The notes beneath the pieces are model-generated. The model ran no database searches, was not told where the DNA came from, and worked only from the letters and a program-made list of their open reading frames with translations. Position numbers and translations under genes: made by a program. Source: JAXMCI01 sp046349435 (GTDB taxonomy: Bacteria; Pseudomonadota; Alphaproteobacteria; Dongiales; Dongiaceae). From it: a DNA stretch of 64,000 nucleotides. Location: NCBI GenBank assembly GCA_046349435.1, contig JAXMCI010000016.1, positions 1-64,000 on the forward strand. Reading direction: 5' to 3'. Below, in pieces: positions 28,356 through 36,814 of this stretch (its first letter is position 1; each line of letters starts with the position of its first letter).

Positions 28356-28492
28356 GATCCTAGACGAGATCGAGCCGCCGGACACAGACGAATTCCCAGG
28401 CGGACGAGCGCTTGCGCGTCCGCGGGATACGGACGGGTCGCCAAGGCCCGGATAAGCCTTCGATCTTCCGGTGTGTGAGCGGCTGGTAGCGG
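28356..28492. repeat. Right copy of long direct repeat, ending inside tRNA-Met
   Basis: 137 bases matching 22379-22514 with about six substitutions and one extra T. It runs into the 3' end of the tRNA-Met gene (28484-28492 shared). Marks the right boundary of the 6-kb element. Confidence 0.75.
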
Positions 28493-28560
28493 AGGAGGGA
28501 TTTGAACCCCCGACACGCGGATTATGATTCCGCTGCTCTAACCAACTGAGCTACTCCGCC
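28484..28560 (-). tRNA. tRNA-Met (anticodon CAT)
   Basis: 77-nucleotide cloverleaf on the minus strand. Acceptor GGCGGAG pairs with CTCCGCT (ending in a G-U pair), the D arm is GCTC/GAGC, the anticodon stem GCGGA/TCCGC has loop ATCATAA (anticodon CAT), and the T arm has loop TTCAAAT. CCA is encoded. The overall sequence matches an alphaproteobacterial elongator tRNA-Met. A CAT anticodon could also belong to the lysidine-modified tRNA-Ile, but the body favours Met. It is the likely integration site of the adjoining element. Confidence 0.93.
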
Positions 28561-28676
28561 CCAGGCGGCGCGGGCGGGCCGAGAGCCGGCTCGCCGCGGG
28601 ACGCGGCTAATATGGCGATGGCGGGCAGGCTGTCAAGCAACCCGGCCCGCCCGTCTCCCGCCCGGCTGCCGCAGCA

Positions 28677-29174
28677 TCAGCCGGGCGTGCAGGGCTTGCC
28701 GTCGTACTGGTGGCCGTGCGGCCGGTACTGCCGGCCGTCCCAGCGCACCACCGGGAAGCAGAAGCCGGGGCCGCCGACCTCGATGTCCGGCCAGCCGCCG
28801 GCGCCCTTGCCGGCGAGGAAGGTCGCCATGCCCGTCTCGTTGGCCATCAGCGTCCAGCGTCCGTTCGCCTGCTTGCTGACCAGCCAGAAGGCGGTGCCGG
28901 CATCGCCGTAGCAGTAGGTGCTGCTCTCGGTGATCAGGGCATCGGGACGCCCGTCGCCATTGAGGTCGCCGACCGGCTCGATCTCGCCCGGCACGTAGCT
29001 GGCGGTGCCGGGATCCTCGCAGCTGCTGTGCCACGCCTTGCCGCGCTGCTTGAAGCCCGCCGCCTTGAAGGCGGCGGCCTGATCGGCGGCGCTCAGAGGT
29101 GGGGCTGCGGCCATCGCCGGCACGATGCCGGCGCACAGCAAGACGACCGCGAGCGCGGCGCAATTCCTTCGCAT
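28677..29174 (-). CDS. Exported protein with FG-GAP-like calcium-loop motif
   Basis: 165 residues from ATG 29174 behind a strong AAGGAGGAGG. Signal peptide MRRNCAALAVVLLCAGIVPA with a cut near MAAA. The mature part has PVGDLNGDGRPDALITESST, a VCBS/FG-GAP style Asp-Gly loop, plus four cysteines. Probably periplasmic. It lies outside the mobile element and has the chromosomal GC content. Function unknown. Confidence 0.8.
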   Translation of the reverse strand: MRRNCAALAVVLLCAGIVPAMAAAPPLSAADQAAAFKAAGFKQRGKAWHSSCEDPGTASYVPGEIEPVGDLNGDGRPDALITESSTYCYGDAGTAFWLVSKQANGRWTLMANETGMATFLAGKGAGGWPDIEVGGPGFCFPVVRWDGRQYRPHGHQYDGKPCTPG

Positions 29175-29229
29175 CGGCCCCTCCTCCTTGCGGCGCCGCC
29201 CGTCCGGGCGGTCGCCGGGCGCGGCCCGC

Positions 29230-29532
29230 TCAGTCGCCGAGCAGGCCGCTGATCTTCATCGCCACGCCGAGGCTGCCCTCGACCTTCAGCTTGCCCATCA
29301 TGTAGGCCATGGTCGGGTCGAGCTCGCCGGCCATGATGCGGACCAGCGCGTCGCTCGTCATGCGCAGCGTCGTCTCGGCCTCGCGCTCGGTGTTGGTCAC
29401 CTCGGCCGGCACCACGGTGCCGTCCCAGTAGATCGTGCCGGCATCGTCGAGGTCGATGCGCACGGTGTGGCCGAGGGTCGGGCCCTCGCTCGCCCGGCGG
29501 CGGATCTCCTCGGTCAGCTGCTCGATGGTCAT
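29230..29532 (-). CDS. SCP2 sterol-carrier-like protein
   Basis: 100 residues with the SCP2 lipid-binding fold pattern: TIYWDGTVVPAEV, then TTLRMTSDALVRIMAGELDP and YMMGKLKVEGSLGVAMKISG. Bacterial single-domain members bind lipid-like or hydrophobic molecules; the specific ligand is unknown. Its ATG overlaps the mnmA TGA (ATGA at 29529-29532), so it is co-translated with mnmA. Confidence 0.88.
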   Translation of the reverse strand: MTIEQLTEEIRRRASEGPTLGHTVRIDLDDAGTIYWDGTVVPAEVTNTEREAETTLRMTSDALVRIMAGELDPTMAYMMGKLKVEGSLGVAMKISGLLGD

Positions 29533-30686
29533 GCCGCCCTTCCCCTCTCCTCGCGTTCCCCGGCGCCGGCGCGGGCGATCCAGCCGCCGCCCAGCACCCG
29601 GTCGCCGTCATAGATGACGCAGGCCTGGCCCGGCGCGACGCCGGCCTGCGGCTGCTCCAGCACCACCTCGGCGCCGCCCTCGGCCGCGGTCACGCACGCC
29701 GCCGCCGGCGGGCTCGCCGAGCGCAGCTTGACCGTGACGGCGCGCGGCGCGGCCGGGGCCGGCGCCAGCCAGTTCATCTCGCGCAGCCGGACCCGGCTCT
29801 CGCCGAGCGCCGACCGCGGCCCGACCACCACGCGCCGCCGCGCCGGATCGAGGCGCACGACATAGCGCGGCTCGGCGGCGGGGCCGCCGGTGGCGAGGCC
29901 CAGGCCGCGCCGCTGGCCGACCGTGTAGTGGATGATCCCGGCGTGCCGGCCGAGCACCCGCCCCGCCAGGTCGACGATGTCGCCGGGCTCGGCGGCGCCG
30001 GGGCGCAGCCTCTCGACCACCGCGGCATAGCCGCCCGACGGCACGAAGCAGATGTCCTGGCTGTCCGGCTTGGCGGCGAGATCGAGCCCGGCCGCCGCGG
30101 CGATGGCGCGCGCCTCGGCCTTGCGCCGGCCGCCGAGCGGGAAGCGCAGGAAGGCGAGCTGCTCGCGCGTCGTGGCGAAGAGGAAGTAGCTCTGGTCGCG
30201 CTCCGGATCGGCGGCGCGATGCAGCTCCGGCCCGTCCGGGCCCTCGACGCGGCGGGCATAGTGGCCGGTCGCCAGCGCGTCGGCGCCGAGCTCGCGCGCG
30301 GTGTCGAGCAGGTCGCGGAACTTGACCCGCTGGTTGCAGCGCACGCAGGGGATCGGCGTCTCGCCGGCCCGGTAGCTGTCGGCGAAATCCTCGATCACCG
30401 CCTCGCGGAAGCGGCGCTCGTAGTCCAGCACGTAGTGCGGGATGCCGAGCCGGTCGGCGGCGCGGCGCGCATCGTGGATGTCCTGCCCGGCGCAGCAGGC
30501 GCCCTTGCGGCCGAGCGCGGCGCCGTGGTCGTAGAGCTGCAGCGTGATGCCGACGACCTGGTCGCCCTCGCCGACCAGCAGCGCGGCGGTGGCCGCGCTG
30601 TCGACGCCGCCCGACATGGCGACGACGATGCGGGTCTCCGCCGGCGGCCTGGCGAAGCCGGGCGAGCTGGTCGCGATCGAGGTCAT
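29529..30686 (-). CDS. mnmA: tRNA-specific 2-thiouridylase
   Basis: 385 residues. It makes 2-thiouridine at position 34 of Lys, Glu and Gln tRNAs, taking sulfur relayed from a cysteine desulfurase. It has the PP-loop AMSGGVDSAATAALL near residue 27, the catalytic pair CVRCNQRVKF and SQDICFVPSGGY, and the tRNA-contacting LATGHYARR. Normal length. Co-transcribed with the SCP2-like gene. The desulfurase genes a few kilobases away supply a plausible sulfur donor. Confidence 0.96.
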   Translation of the reverse strand: MTSIATSSPGFARPPAETRIVVAMSGGVDSAATAALLVGEGDQVVGITLQLYDHGAALGRKGACCAGQDIHDARRAADRLGIPHYVLDYERRFREAVIEDFADSYRAGETPIPCVRCNQRVKFRDLLDTARELGADALATGHYARRVEGPDGPELHRAADPERDQSYFLFATTREQLAFLRFPLGGRRKAEARAIAAAAGLDLAAKPDSQDICFVPSGGYAAVVERLRPGAAEPGDIVDLAGRVLGRHAGIIHYTVGQRRGLGLATGGPAAEPRYVVRLDPARRRVVVGPRSALGESRVRLREMNWLAPAPAAPRAVTVKLRSASPPAAACVTAAEGGAEVVLEQPQAGVAPGQACVIYDGDRVLGGGWIARAGAGEREERGRAA

Positions 30687-30746
30687 GGCGGCAGGTTATA
30701 GGCGGCGCCCGCCGGCGCCGAAAGCATCAATCGCCCAGCCTGGGCG

Positions 30747-32144
30747 TCACGCCCTCAGCCGCTCGATCACCCGGCGCAGCGGCGCCGGGTCGCGCATCAC
30801 CCCGAGGGGCACCGAGAAATGCCCACCGGGGCCGAGGAACAGGTTCTCCGGCGCCACCCGCCAGCGCTCGGCCAGCGAGCGGCCCGCGGCATAGGGCGTG
30901 ACCGTGTCGCGGCGGCCGAGCACCATCACCATGTCGGCCGGCGGCAGCGGCGGCGCCGGCGGCGGATCGGCGAGCGGCCGGAAGCGGTCGAGGTCCTCGA
31001 CCGCCCAGCCGGCCCGCTGCAGCACCTGCGGCAGCCCGACCGAGCGGGCCAGCGAGCTGGTGAAGATCAGCCCGCCGACATCGTCGCCGGTGGTCACGGC
31101 ATAGAGCAGGTCGGGCCGGCAGGCGGCGGGCCAGGCGGGCGAATGGCCGGCAGCGAGCTGGGCGATCAGCGCGCCCATGCTGGCGCCGCCGACGCCGACG
31201 CGGCCGGCGCCGCGGCGCCGGCACCAGGCGACCATCACCGCCAGCTCGCGCACCGCGGCGGCGAAGAGGTCGAGCGCGCCGGTCGGCTGGGCGCCGAAGA
31301 AGGGCTCGCCGCCATAGCGCCCGGGCGGCCGGCGCCGGTCGTGCCAGGGCGCCTGCATGCGCACCAGCCGCAGCCCGAGGCCGGGCAGCGCGCCCGCCTC
31401 GTCGCCCATGCCGGCCAGCGAGTCCATCTCGACGCAGACGCCGTGGCCCATGATCAGGGTCGGCGGCGCCGCGACGCCGACCGGCTCGCGCACCTGCGCC
31501 CAGGCCTGGCCGCCGATCGCCGGCAGCGGGCAGGCGAAGCGCACCCAGAACTCGCGCACCCCGCCGCTCTCGACGGCGTGCGAGACCTCGGGCTCGGGCA
31601 GCGGGTCGGGCGGGGCGAAGGCCTGCCGGGGATCGGCCAGCAGCGCCTCGAAGCGGGCCTCGACGGCGGCGTGCTCCGGGATCTCCCAGCGCACCGCCGG
31701 CCAGGCGGCGCGCAGCTTGAGGCCGGCGAAGGCGGTGCGGCCGACCGTCATGTAGGCGTGGCTGGCGCGCCGCCGCGCCGTCTCGAGCGCGGCCAGCGCG
31801 GCGCTGCCCGGGTCGCCGCCGGGGCCGTAGAAGCCGGCCTCCCAGGCGGCCGCGGCGGCGTCGTGGCGCTCGCGCAGCACGGTCACCTTGGCGAGCGCGC
31901 GGCCGACCTGGCCGGCGGTGCCGACCGGCAGGCGCTCGCGCGGCAGCTCGGCGAGGAAGCGCTTGACCGAGCCCTCGGCGACCGCGGCGGCGGCCCAGGC
32001 CCGCGACAGCGGCAGGTGGGCGCGGGTCAGCGCCCACAGCGCCACGGGATCGAGCCACGGCCGTGCCACCAGGCCGCCGAGCGGCCCGCCGAGCCAGCCG
32101 CCGACGCCCTGCGGCCCGCGCTCCAGGGGCGGCGGTGCGGTCAT
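30747..32144 (-). CDS. Alpha/beta hydrolase family protein
   Basis: 465 residues from ATG 32144. It has the nucleophile elbow GVGGASMGALIAQ at about residue 310, LIMGHGVCVEMDS (oxyanion region) and a late GPGGHFSVP for the His. The N-terminal 200 residues are Ala/Arg-rich and helical. It lies just downstream of the ferredoxin gene on the same strand with about 25 bases between. Esterase or peptidase activity is likely but no substrate is evident. Confidence 0.8.
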   Translation of the reverse strand: MTAPPPLERGPQGVGGWLGGPLGGLVARPWLDPVALWALTRAHLPLSRAWAAAAVAEGSVKRFLAELPRERLPVGTAGQVGRALAKVTVLRERHDAAAAAWEAGFYGPGGDPGSAALAALETARRRASHAYMTVGRTAFAGLKLRAAWPAVRWEIPEHAAVEARFEALLADPRQAFAPPDPLPEPEVSHAVESGGVREFWVRFACPLPAIGGQAWAQVREPVGVAAPPTLIMGHGVCVEMDSLAGMGDEAGALPGLGLRLVRMQAPWHDRRRPPGRYGGEPFFGAQPTGALDLFAAAVRELAVMVAWCRRRGAGRVGVGGASMGALIAQLAAGHSPAWPAACRPDLLYAVTTGDDVGGLIFTSSLARSVGLPQVLQRAGWAVEDLDRFRPLADPPPAPPLPPADMVMVLGRRDTVTPYAAGRSLAERWRVAPENLFLGPGGHFSVPLGVMRDPAPLRRVIERLRA

Positions 32145-32170
32145 CCGGGTTACCGCCGCCGCCGCGGCTC

Positions 32171-32506
32171 CTACCCCTGCATCATGTTGCGGCTGCCGGC
32201 CGGCAGCGAGACGGTCAGGCCGTCGAGCTCCTCGGTCATGATGATCTGGCAGCCGAGCCGCGAGGTGCTGGTCAGCCCGAAGGCGAGGTCGAGCATGTCC
32301 TCCTCGTCCTCGGTGGCGTCCTTCAGCGCCTCGTACCAGTCGGGGTCGACCACGACGTGGCAGGTCGAGCAGGCGAGCGAGCCCTCGCAGGCGCCCTCCA
32401 GCTCGAAGAGGTTGTTGCGATGCGCGATCTCGAGGACCGACAGCCCGACCGGCGCCTCCACCTCGAGGCGGGTGCCGTCGGTCTTCACGAAGGTCATCTT
32501 GGGCAT
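32171..32506 (-). CDS. 2Fe-2S ferredoxin, Isc/adrenodoxin type
   Basis: 111 residues from ATG 32506 (MPKMTFVKTDGTRLE). It has the cluster-binding pattern ACEGSLACSTCHVVVD (C-x5-C-x2-C) with the fourth Cys in RLGCQIIM. It donates electrons during iron-sulfur cluster assembly in the Isc pathway. An upstream in-frame start would add a non-conserved leader. It follows the two cysteine desulfurase genes in one direction, consistent with a sulfur/Fe-S operon. Confidence 0.93.
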   Translation of the reverse strand: MPKMTFVKTDGTRLEVEAPVGLSVLEIAHRNNLFELEGACEGSLACSTCHVVVDPDWYEALKDATEDEEDMLDLAFGLTSTSRLGCQIIMTEELDGLTVSLPAGSRNMMQG

Positions 32507-32611
32507 CGCGGTCTCTTTCCGGGGATTCGTCTGCGGCCGCCGTCCGGCCGGACGGGGCGGCATCCGGTGCCACAGCGGCGATGGCCCGTCAAGCGAACCG
32601 CTCGCACCGGC

Positions 32612-33799
32612 TCAGGCGGCGGGGCGCCGCGCCGCGCGCACCGCGGCGGCCAGCCGCTCGACCGCGAAATCGACCTCGGCCTCGGTGCTGAAGCGGCCGA
32701 GGCCGATGCGCAGCGAGCCGCGCGCCGCCGCCTCGTCGAGCCCGATGGCGCGCAGCACGTAGGACGGCTCGACGGCGGCCGAGCTGCAGGCCGAGCCGGT
32801 CGACAGCGCCAGCTCCGGCAAGCCGGCGAGCAGCGCGTCGGCATCGACGCCGGGAATGGCGAGGTTGAGGTTGCCGGGCAGGCGGTGCGCCAGGCTGCCA
32901 TTGACCTGGAGGTCCGGGATCGCCGCCCGCAGCCCGGCGAGCAGCCGGTCGCGCAGCCGGCCGAGCCTTGCCGCCTCCTCCGCCATCTCCGCGCCGGCCA
33001 GCGCCGCGGCGGCGCCGAGCCCGACGCAGAGCGGCGTCGGCAGGGTGCCGGAGCGCAGGCCCCGCTCCTGCCCGCCGCCATGGATCAGCGGCACCAGCCG
33101 GACCCGCGGCCGGCGCCGGACATAGAGCGCGCCGATGCCCTTGGGCCCGTAGATCTTGTGGCCCGACAGGCTCAGCAGGTCGATGCCGTCGGCGGCGACG
33201 TCGAGCGGCACCTTGCCGGCCGCCTGGGCGGCGTCGGTGTGCAGCCAGGCGCCGTGGCGATGGGCGATGGCGGCGATCTCGGCCAGCGGCTGCAGCACGC
33301 CGGTCTCGTTGTTGGCGGCCATCACCGAGACCAGCGCGGTGCGCTCGTCGAGCGCCGCCGCCAGCCGCTCCGGATCGAGGCGGCCGTCCGGCTCGACCGG
33401 CAGGATGGTCAGGCGGGCACCCTCCGCCTCGGCGGCGCGGGCCGCCTCGAGCACGCATTTGTGCTCGGTCGCCACGGTCACCAGATGGTCGCGCGGCGCC
33501 GCCGGCTGGGCGCGGCGGAAGCGCAGCGCGCCGATCAGCGCCAGGTTGTTCGATTCGGTGGCGCCCGAGGTGAAGACGATCTCGTTGGGCTCGGCGCCGA
33601 TCAGGCCGGCGACCTCGGCGCGGGCCCGCTCGACCGCCGCCTCGGCCTCGCTGCCGTAGCGATGCTGCGCGGAATGCGGGTTGCCGAAGGCCTCGCTGAA
33701 ATAGGGCAGCATCGCCTGCAGCACGCGCGGATCGGTCGGCGTCGTCGCCTGGTAGTCGAGATAGACGGGGCGGACGGGCTGGTTGGGTAGGTTCGCCAT
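32612..33799 (-). CDS. Cysteine desulfurase (first of two)
   Basis: PLP-dependent NifS/IscS-family enzyme, 395 residues, that removes sulfur from cysteine as a persulfide. Visible are YLDYQATTPTDPRV, FTSGATESNNLA, VMAANNETGVLQP, the PLP lysine in SLSGHKIYGPKG and the catalytic Cys in STGSACSSAAVEP. Complete and uninterrupted. It lies downstream of a second, related gene; the pair shares the DYxAxxPxxP and ATExNNLAL segments but is otherwise divergent. Likely feeds Fe-S assembly and tRNA thiolation. Confidence 0.94.
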   Translation of the reverse strand: MANLPNQPVRPVYLDYQATTPTDPRVLQAMLPYFSEAFGNPHSAQHRYGSEAEAAVERARAEVAGLIGAEPNEIVFTSGATESNNLALIGALRFRRAQPAAPRDHLVTVATEHKCVLEAARAAEAEGARLTILPVEPDGRLDPERLAAALDERTALVSVMAANNETGVLQPLAEIAAIAHRHGAWLHTDAAQAAGKVPLDVAADGIDLLSLSGHKIYGPKGIGALYVRRRPRVRLVPLIHGGGQERGLRSGTLPTPLCVGLGAAAALAGAEMAEEAARLGRLRDRLLAGLRAAIPDLQVNGSLAHRLPGNLNLAIPGVDADALLAGLPELALSTGSACSSAAVEPSYVLRAIGLDEAAARGSLRIGLGRFSTEAEVDFAVERLAAAVRAARRPAA

Positions 33800-33852
33800 G
33801 TCAGCTCGATGCTGTCGCCGCGGGGATGAAGGGGACCATGGCCGCTCCCGCC

Positions 33853-34958
33853 TCAGGCCGCCAGCGGCCGGACGCGGTCGGCCATGGCGAGCCAGGCGGC
33901 GAGCAGGCGGTCGAGATCGGCCGGCTCGCTCGCCCAGCCCAGGCTGATCCGGATGGCGCTGCCGGCGAGCGCCTCGTCGGCGCCCATGGCGCGCAGGACG
34001 TGCGAGGGGCGCAGCCGGCCCGAGGAGCAGGCGGCGCCCGCCCCGACCGAGACGCCGGCGAGGTCCAGGGTCATCAGCTGCGTCTCCGCCGCCAGGCCGG
34101 GCAGGCCGATGCAGCTGGTGTTGGGCAGCCGCGGCGCGCCGGCGCCGAGGATCACCGCGTCCGGCCGGCGGGCGGCGACCGCCGCCTCCAGCCGGTCGCG
34201 CCAGGCGGCCTGCGCCGCGGCGCCGTCGAGCACGCCCGGGCCGCCTCGGCGGCGGCGCCGAAACCGGCGATGCCCGGCAGGTTCTCGGTGCCGGCGCGAC
34301 GGCCGCGCTCCTGCCCGCCGCCGCGCAGCAGCGGCGCGAGCGCGACCCGCTCGCCCGCGATCAGCGCGCCGACCCCCGGCGGGCCGCCGAGCTTGTGCGC
34401 GGAGAGGCTGAGCAGGTCGACGCCGAGCGCCGCCATGTCGAGCGGCAGCCGGCCGGCCGCCTGCACCGCATCGCAATGGACCAGCGCGCCGTGCCGGCGC
34501 GCGACCGCGGCCGCGGCGGCGACCGGCTGCAGCACGCCGGTCTCGTTGTTGGCCAGCATCAGCGACAGCAGCGCCGGGCGCGGGGCGGCGGCGAGCCGCG
34601 CCGCCAGCGCGTCCAGGTCGATCACCCCGTGGCGGTCGACCGGCACCGTCTCCAGCGGCGCGGCGGCCAGCACCGAATCGTGCTCGACCGCCGAGGCCAG
34701 CCGGTGCGCGACCGCCGGCCCGGCCAGCGCCAGGTTGTTGGCCTCGGTGGCGCCGCTGGTGAGCACCACCTGCGCCGGATCGGCGCCGGCCAGCCGGGCG
34801 ACCTGCTCGCGGGCATCCTCCAGGAGGCGCCGCGCCAGCCGGCCGTGGCGATGCACCGAGGAGGGATTGCCGCAGATCGCCATCGCCGCGCGCATCGCGG
34901 CGGCAGCCTCCGGGCGCAGCGGCGCCGAGGCGTTGTAGTCGAGATATGTGCCCTGCAT
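33853..34958 (-). CDS. Cysteine desulfurase (second, upstream paralogue; frameshifted)
   Basis: Aminotransferase class V enzyme of about 368 residues starting MQGTYLDYNASAPLRPEAAA. It keeps TSGATEANNLALAG, MLANNETGVLQPV, SLSAHKLGGPPG (PLP lysine) and VGAGAACSSGRLRPSH (catalytic Cys). A one-base deletion near 34230, after GFGAAAEAAR, moves the last third to another frame. It sits between cysE and the other desulfurase. The shorter N-terminus and SAHKLGGP version are typical of NifS-like rather than IscS-like members. Confidence 0.9.
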
Positions 34959-34984
34959 GATCGGCCGGCCGCGGCCGCGGCGGG

Positions 34985-35764
34985 TCAGCAGACCCGGCGG
35001 ATCGGCGGCTCCGGCGCGCTCGGGATGATGTCGCCGGTCTCGCCGTCGAAGGCGTCGTCCGGCGGCAGCCGGCCCTCCCGCCGCTCCTGCTCCAGCGACT
35101 CGACGCGGGCCTGCAGCACCGAGATCTGGCCGAGCAGCGCCTCCAGCGCGCGGCCGACCGGGTCGGGCAGCTCGCCGGGCGGCGTGCCGTAGGCCATGAA
35201 CTCGCGGCTGGCGGCGCGCGGCTGGATCACCTTGGCCGGGATGCCGGCGACGGTGACGCCGCCCGGCACGTCGCTGACGACCACCGCGTTGGCGCCGACC
35301 CGGGCGCCCTCGCCCACCGTGATCGGGCCGAGCACCTGGGCGCCGGAGCCGATGATGGCGCGGCTGCCGACCGTCGGATGGCGCTTGGTGCCGGCCTGGG
35401 CGGCGCTGTTGATCGAGGGCGCGGTGCCGCCCAGCGTCACCCCGTGATAGAGCGTCACGTCGTCGCCGATCTCGGCCGTCTCGCCGACCACCACGCCCAT
35501 GCCGTGGTCGATGAACAGGCGGCGGCCGATGCAGGCGCCGGGATGGATCTCGATGCCGGTCAGCCAGCGGCCGAGGTTGGACAGCACCCGGCCGGTCAGC
35601 CGCCAGCCGCGCTGCCAGGCGGCGTGCGCCAGGCGGTAGAAGACCAGCGCCTGGAACCCGGGATAGGCGAGCACGACCTCGATTCGCGAGCGCGCCGCCG
35701 GGTCGCGCGCCATCATGGAATCGATGTCTTCGACAAGCCGCTTGAAAATCATCGCACCCATCAT
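34985..35764 (-). CDS. cysE: Serine O-acetyltransferase
   Basis: 259 residues. Acetylates serine from acetyl-CoA in the first committed step of cysteine synthesis. Left-handed beta-helix hexapeptide repeats run from about IEIHPGACIGRRLFIDHGMG through GETAEIGDDVTLYHGVTLGG to VGEGARVGANAVVVSDVPGG, with the catalytic His-Asp pair in FIDHGMG. This is the shorter EpsC-type form, with a C-terminal coiled-coil tail. ATG 35764 or the in-frame ATG at 35752 (MIFKRL). First gene of the operon with the two desulfurases and ferredoxin, so cysteine synthesis and sulfur release are produced together. Confidence 0.95.
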   Translation of the reverse strand: MMGAMIFKRLVEDIDSMMARDPAARSRIEVVLAYPGFQALVFYRLAHAAWQRGWRLTGRVLSNLGRWLTGIEIHPGACIGRRLFIDHGMGVVVGETAEIGDDVTLYHGVTLGGTAPSINSAAQAGTKRHPTVGSRAIIGSGAQVLGPITVGEGARVGANAVVVSDVPGGVTVAGIPAKVIQPRAASREFMAYGTPPGELPDPVGRALEALLGQISVLQARVESLEQERREGRLPPDDAFDGETGDIIPSAPEPPIRRVC

Positions 35765-35823
35765 GGTATCATCACGGCCGAACCATTGGTTGGACGCGCG
35801 ACAGGGGCCGGGCCATAGCGGTC

Positions 35824-35852
35824 GATATAGTATGTCCGACTAAATTGGTCAA
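35824..35852 (-). promoter_or_regulatory. Promoter of the cysE-desulfurase-ferredoxin operon
   Basis: On the minus strand TTGACC (35852-35847) and TATATC (35829-35824) are separated by exactly 17 bases, a good sigma-70 promoter ending about 60 bases before the cysE start. The spacer holds AATTTAGTCGGACATAC, which resembles the Rrf2-family (IscR/RirA-type) operators often found before alphaproteobacterial Fe-S genes. The promoter is seen; the regulator is inferred. Confidence 0.6.
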
Positions 35853-35939
35853 GATTACGCCGGCCGAACGCCGTGCGCCGGCTGGAGCGCCAGCCCGGCC
35901 GGCGTCGCCGCGAGCACTGGTCGAGGGTCCTTCCCCAAC

Positions 35940-36605
35940 ATGCCCGATGTGATCATGAACGGCCCCGAGGGTCGCCTCGAGGGTCGCTACCAGCACGGCA
36001 AGCTGACCAACGCCCCCATCGCCCTGATGCTGCATCCCCATCCGCAGCATGGCGGGACGATGAACAACAAGGTCGTCTATACCCTCTATCACTGCTTCGC
36101 CCGGCGCGGCTTCTCGGTGCTGCGCTTCAACTTCCGCGGGGTCGGCCGCTCGCAGGGCCGCTTCGACCGCGGCGAGGGCGAGCTGAGCGACGCGGCGGCG
36201 GCGCTCGACTGGCTGCAGGCCTACAACGCCAACGCCTCGCAGTGCTGGATCGCGGGATTCTCGTTCGGCGCCTGGATCGGCATGCAGCTGCTGATGCGCC
36301 GGCCGGAGATCACCGGCTTCGTCGCCGTGGCGCCGCCGGCCAACCTCTACGACTTCAGCTTCCTCGCCCCCTGCCCCGCCTCCGGCCTCGTGCTGCAGGG
36401 CGACAAGGACGACGTCGTGCCGCCGGAGACGGTCGACAAGCTGGTGCAGAAGCTGACCAGCCAGCGCGACATCGCCATCGACCACCGCGCCATCAAGGGC
36501 GCCACCCACTTCTTCAACGAGCACCTGCAGCAGCTCGGCGACGAGCTCGACAACTACCTCGACAAGACGATGCTGGCCCCCAAGGCCAAGGCCGCCGCGC
36601 GGTAG
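35940..36605 (+). CDS. Alpha/beta hydrolase, small serine-hydrolase type
   Basis: 221 residues starting MPDVIMNGPEGRLEGRYQHG. It has the oxyanion HPHPQHGGTMNN, a nucleophile elbow AGFSFGAWIGMQ at about residue 105, an Asp in LQGDKDDVVPPE and a His in IKGATHFFNEHL, so the triad is complete. The family is widespread in alphaproteobacteria with unknown substrate. Divergent from cysE, sharing a 175-base control region. Palindromic repeats follow it. Confidence 0.85.
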   Translation: MPDVIMNGPEGRLEGRYQHGKLTNAPIALMLHPHPQHGGTMNNKVVYTLYHCFARRGFSVLRFNFRGVGRSQGRFDRGEGELSDAAAALDWLQAYNANASQCWIAGFSFGAWIGMQLLMRRPEITGFVAVAPPANLYDFSFLAPCPASGLVLQGDKDDVVPPETVDKLVQKLTSQRDIAIDHRAIKGATHFFNEHLQQLGDELDNYLDKTMLAPKAKAAAR

Positions 36606-36629
36606 CGCGCCCGCCCGACATCGCGCCAG

Positions 36630-36711
36630 CCTCATCCTTCGACAAGCTCAGGATGAGGCCCGAGAGATCGTGCCCCCTCGAACCTCGTCCTGAGCTCGTC
36701 GAAGGGCGAGG
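36630..36711. repeat. Two REP-like palindromic repeats
   Basis: A palindrome beginning CCTCATCCTTCGACAAGCTC at 36630-36658 and the inverted relative CCTCGTCCTGAGCTCGTCGA at 36683-36711, followed by GGTCGGCACGGCC. Same family as the cluster at 12777-13036. They sit between the hydrolase and tyrS genes. Confidence 0.75.
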
Positions 36712-36814
36712 TCGGCACGGCCGCGCCGCCTCGCGTCTGTCGTTTCCCTTGCCCGCGTGCTACATGACGCCGCCCGCGCGGCAGGGGCCGCGCCTGCGAC
36801 CCGTCGGGACCGCC

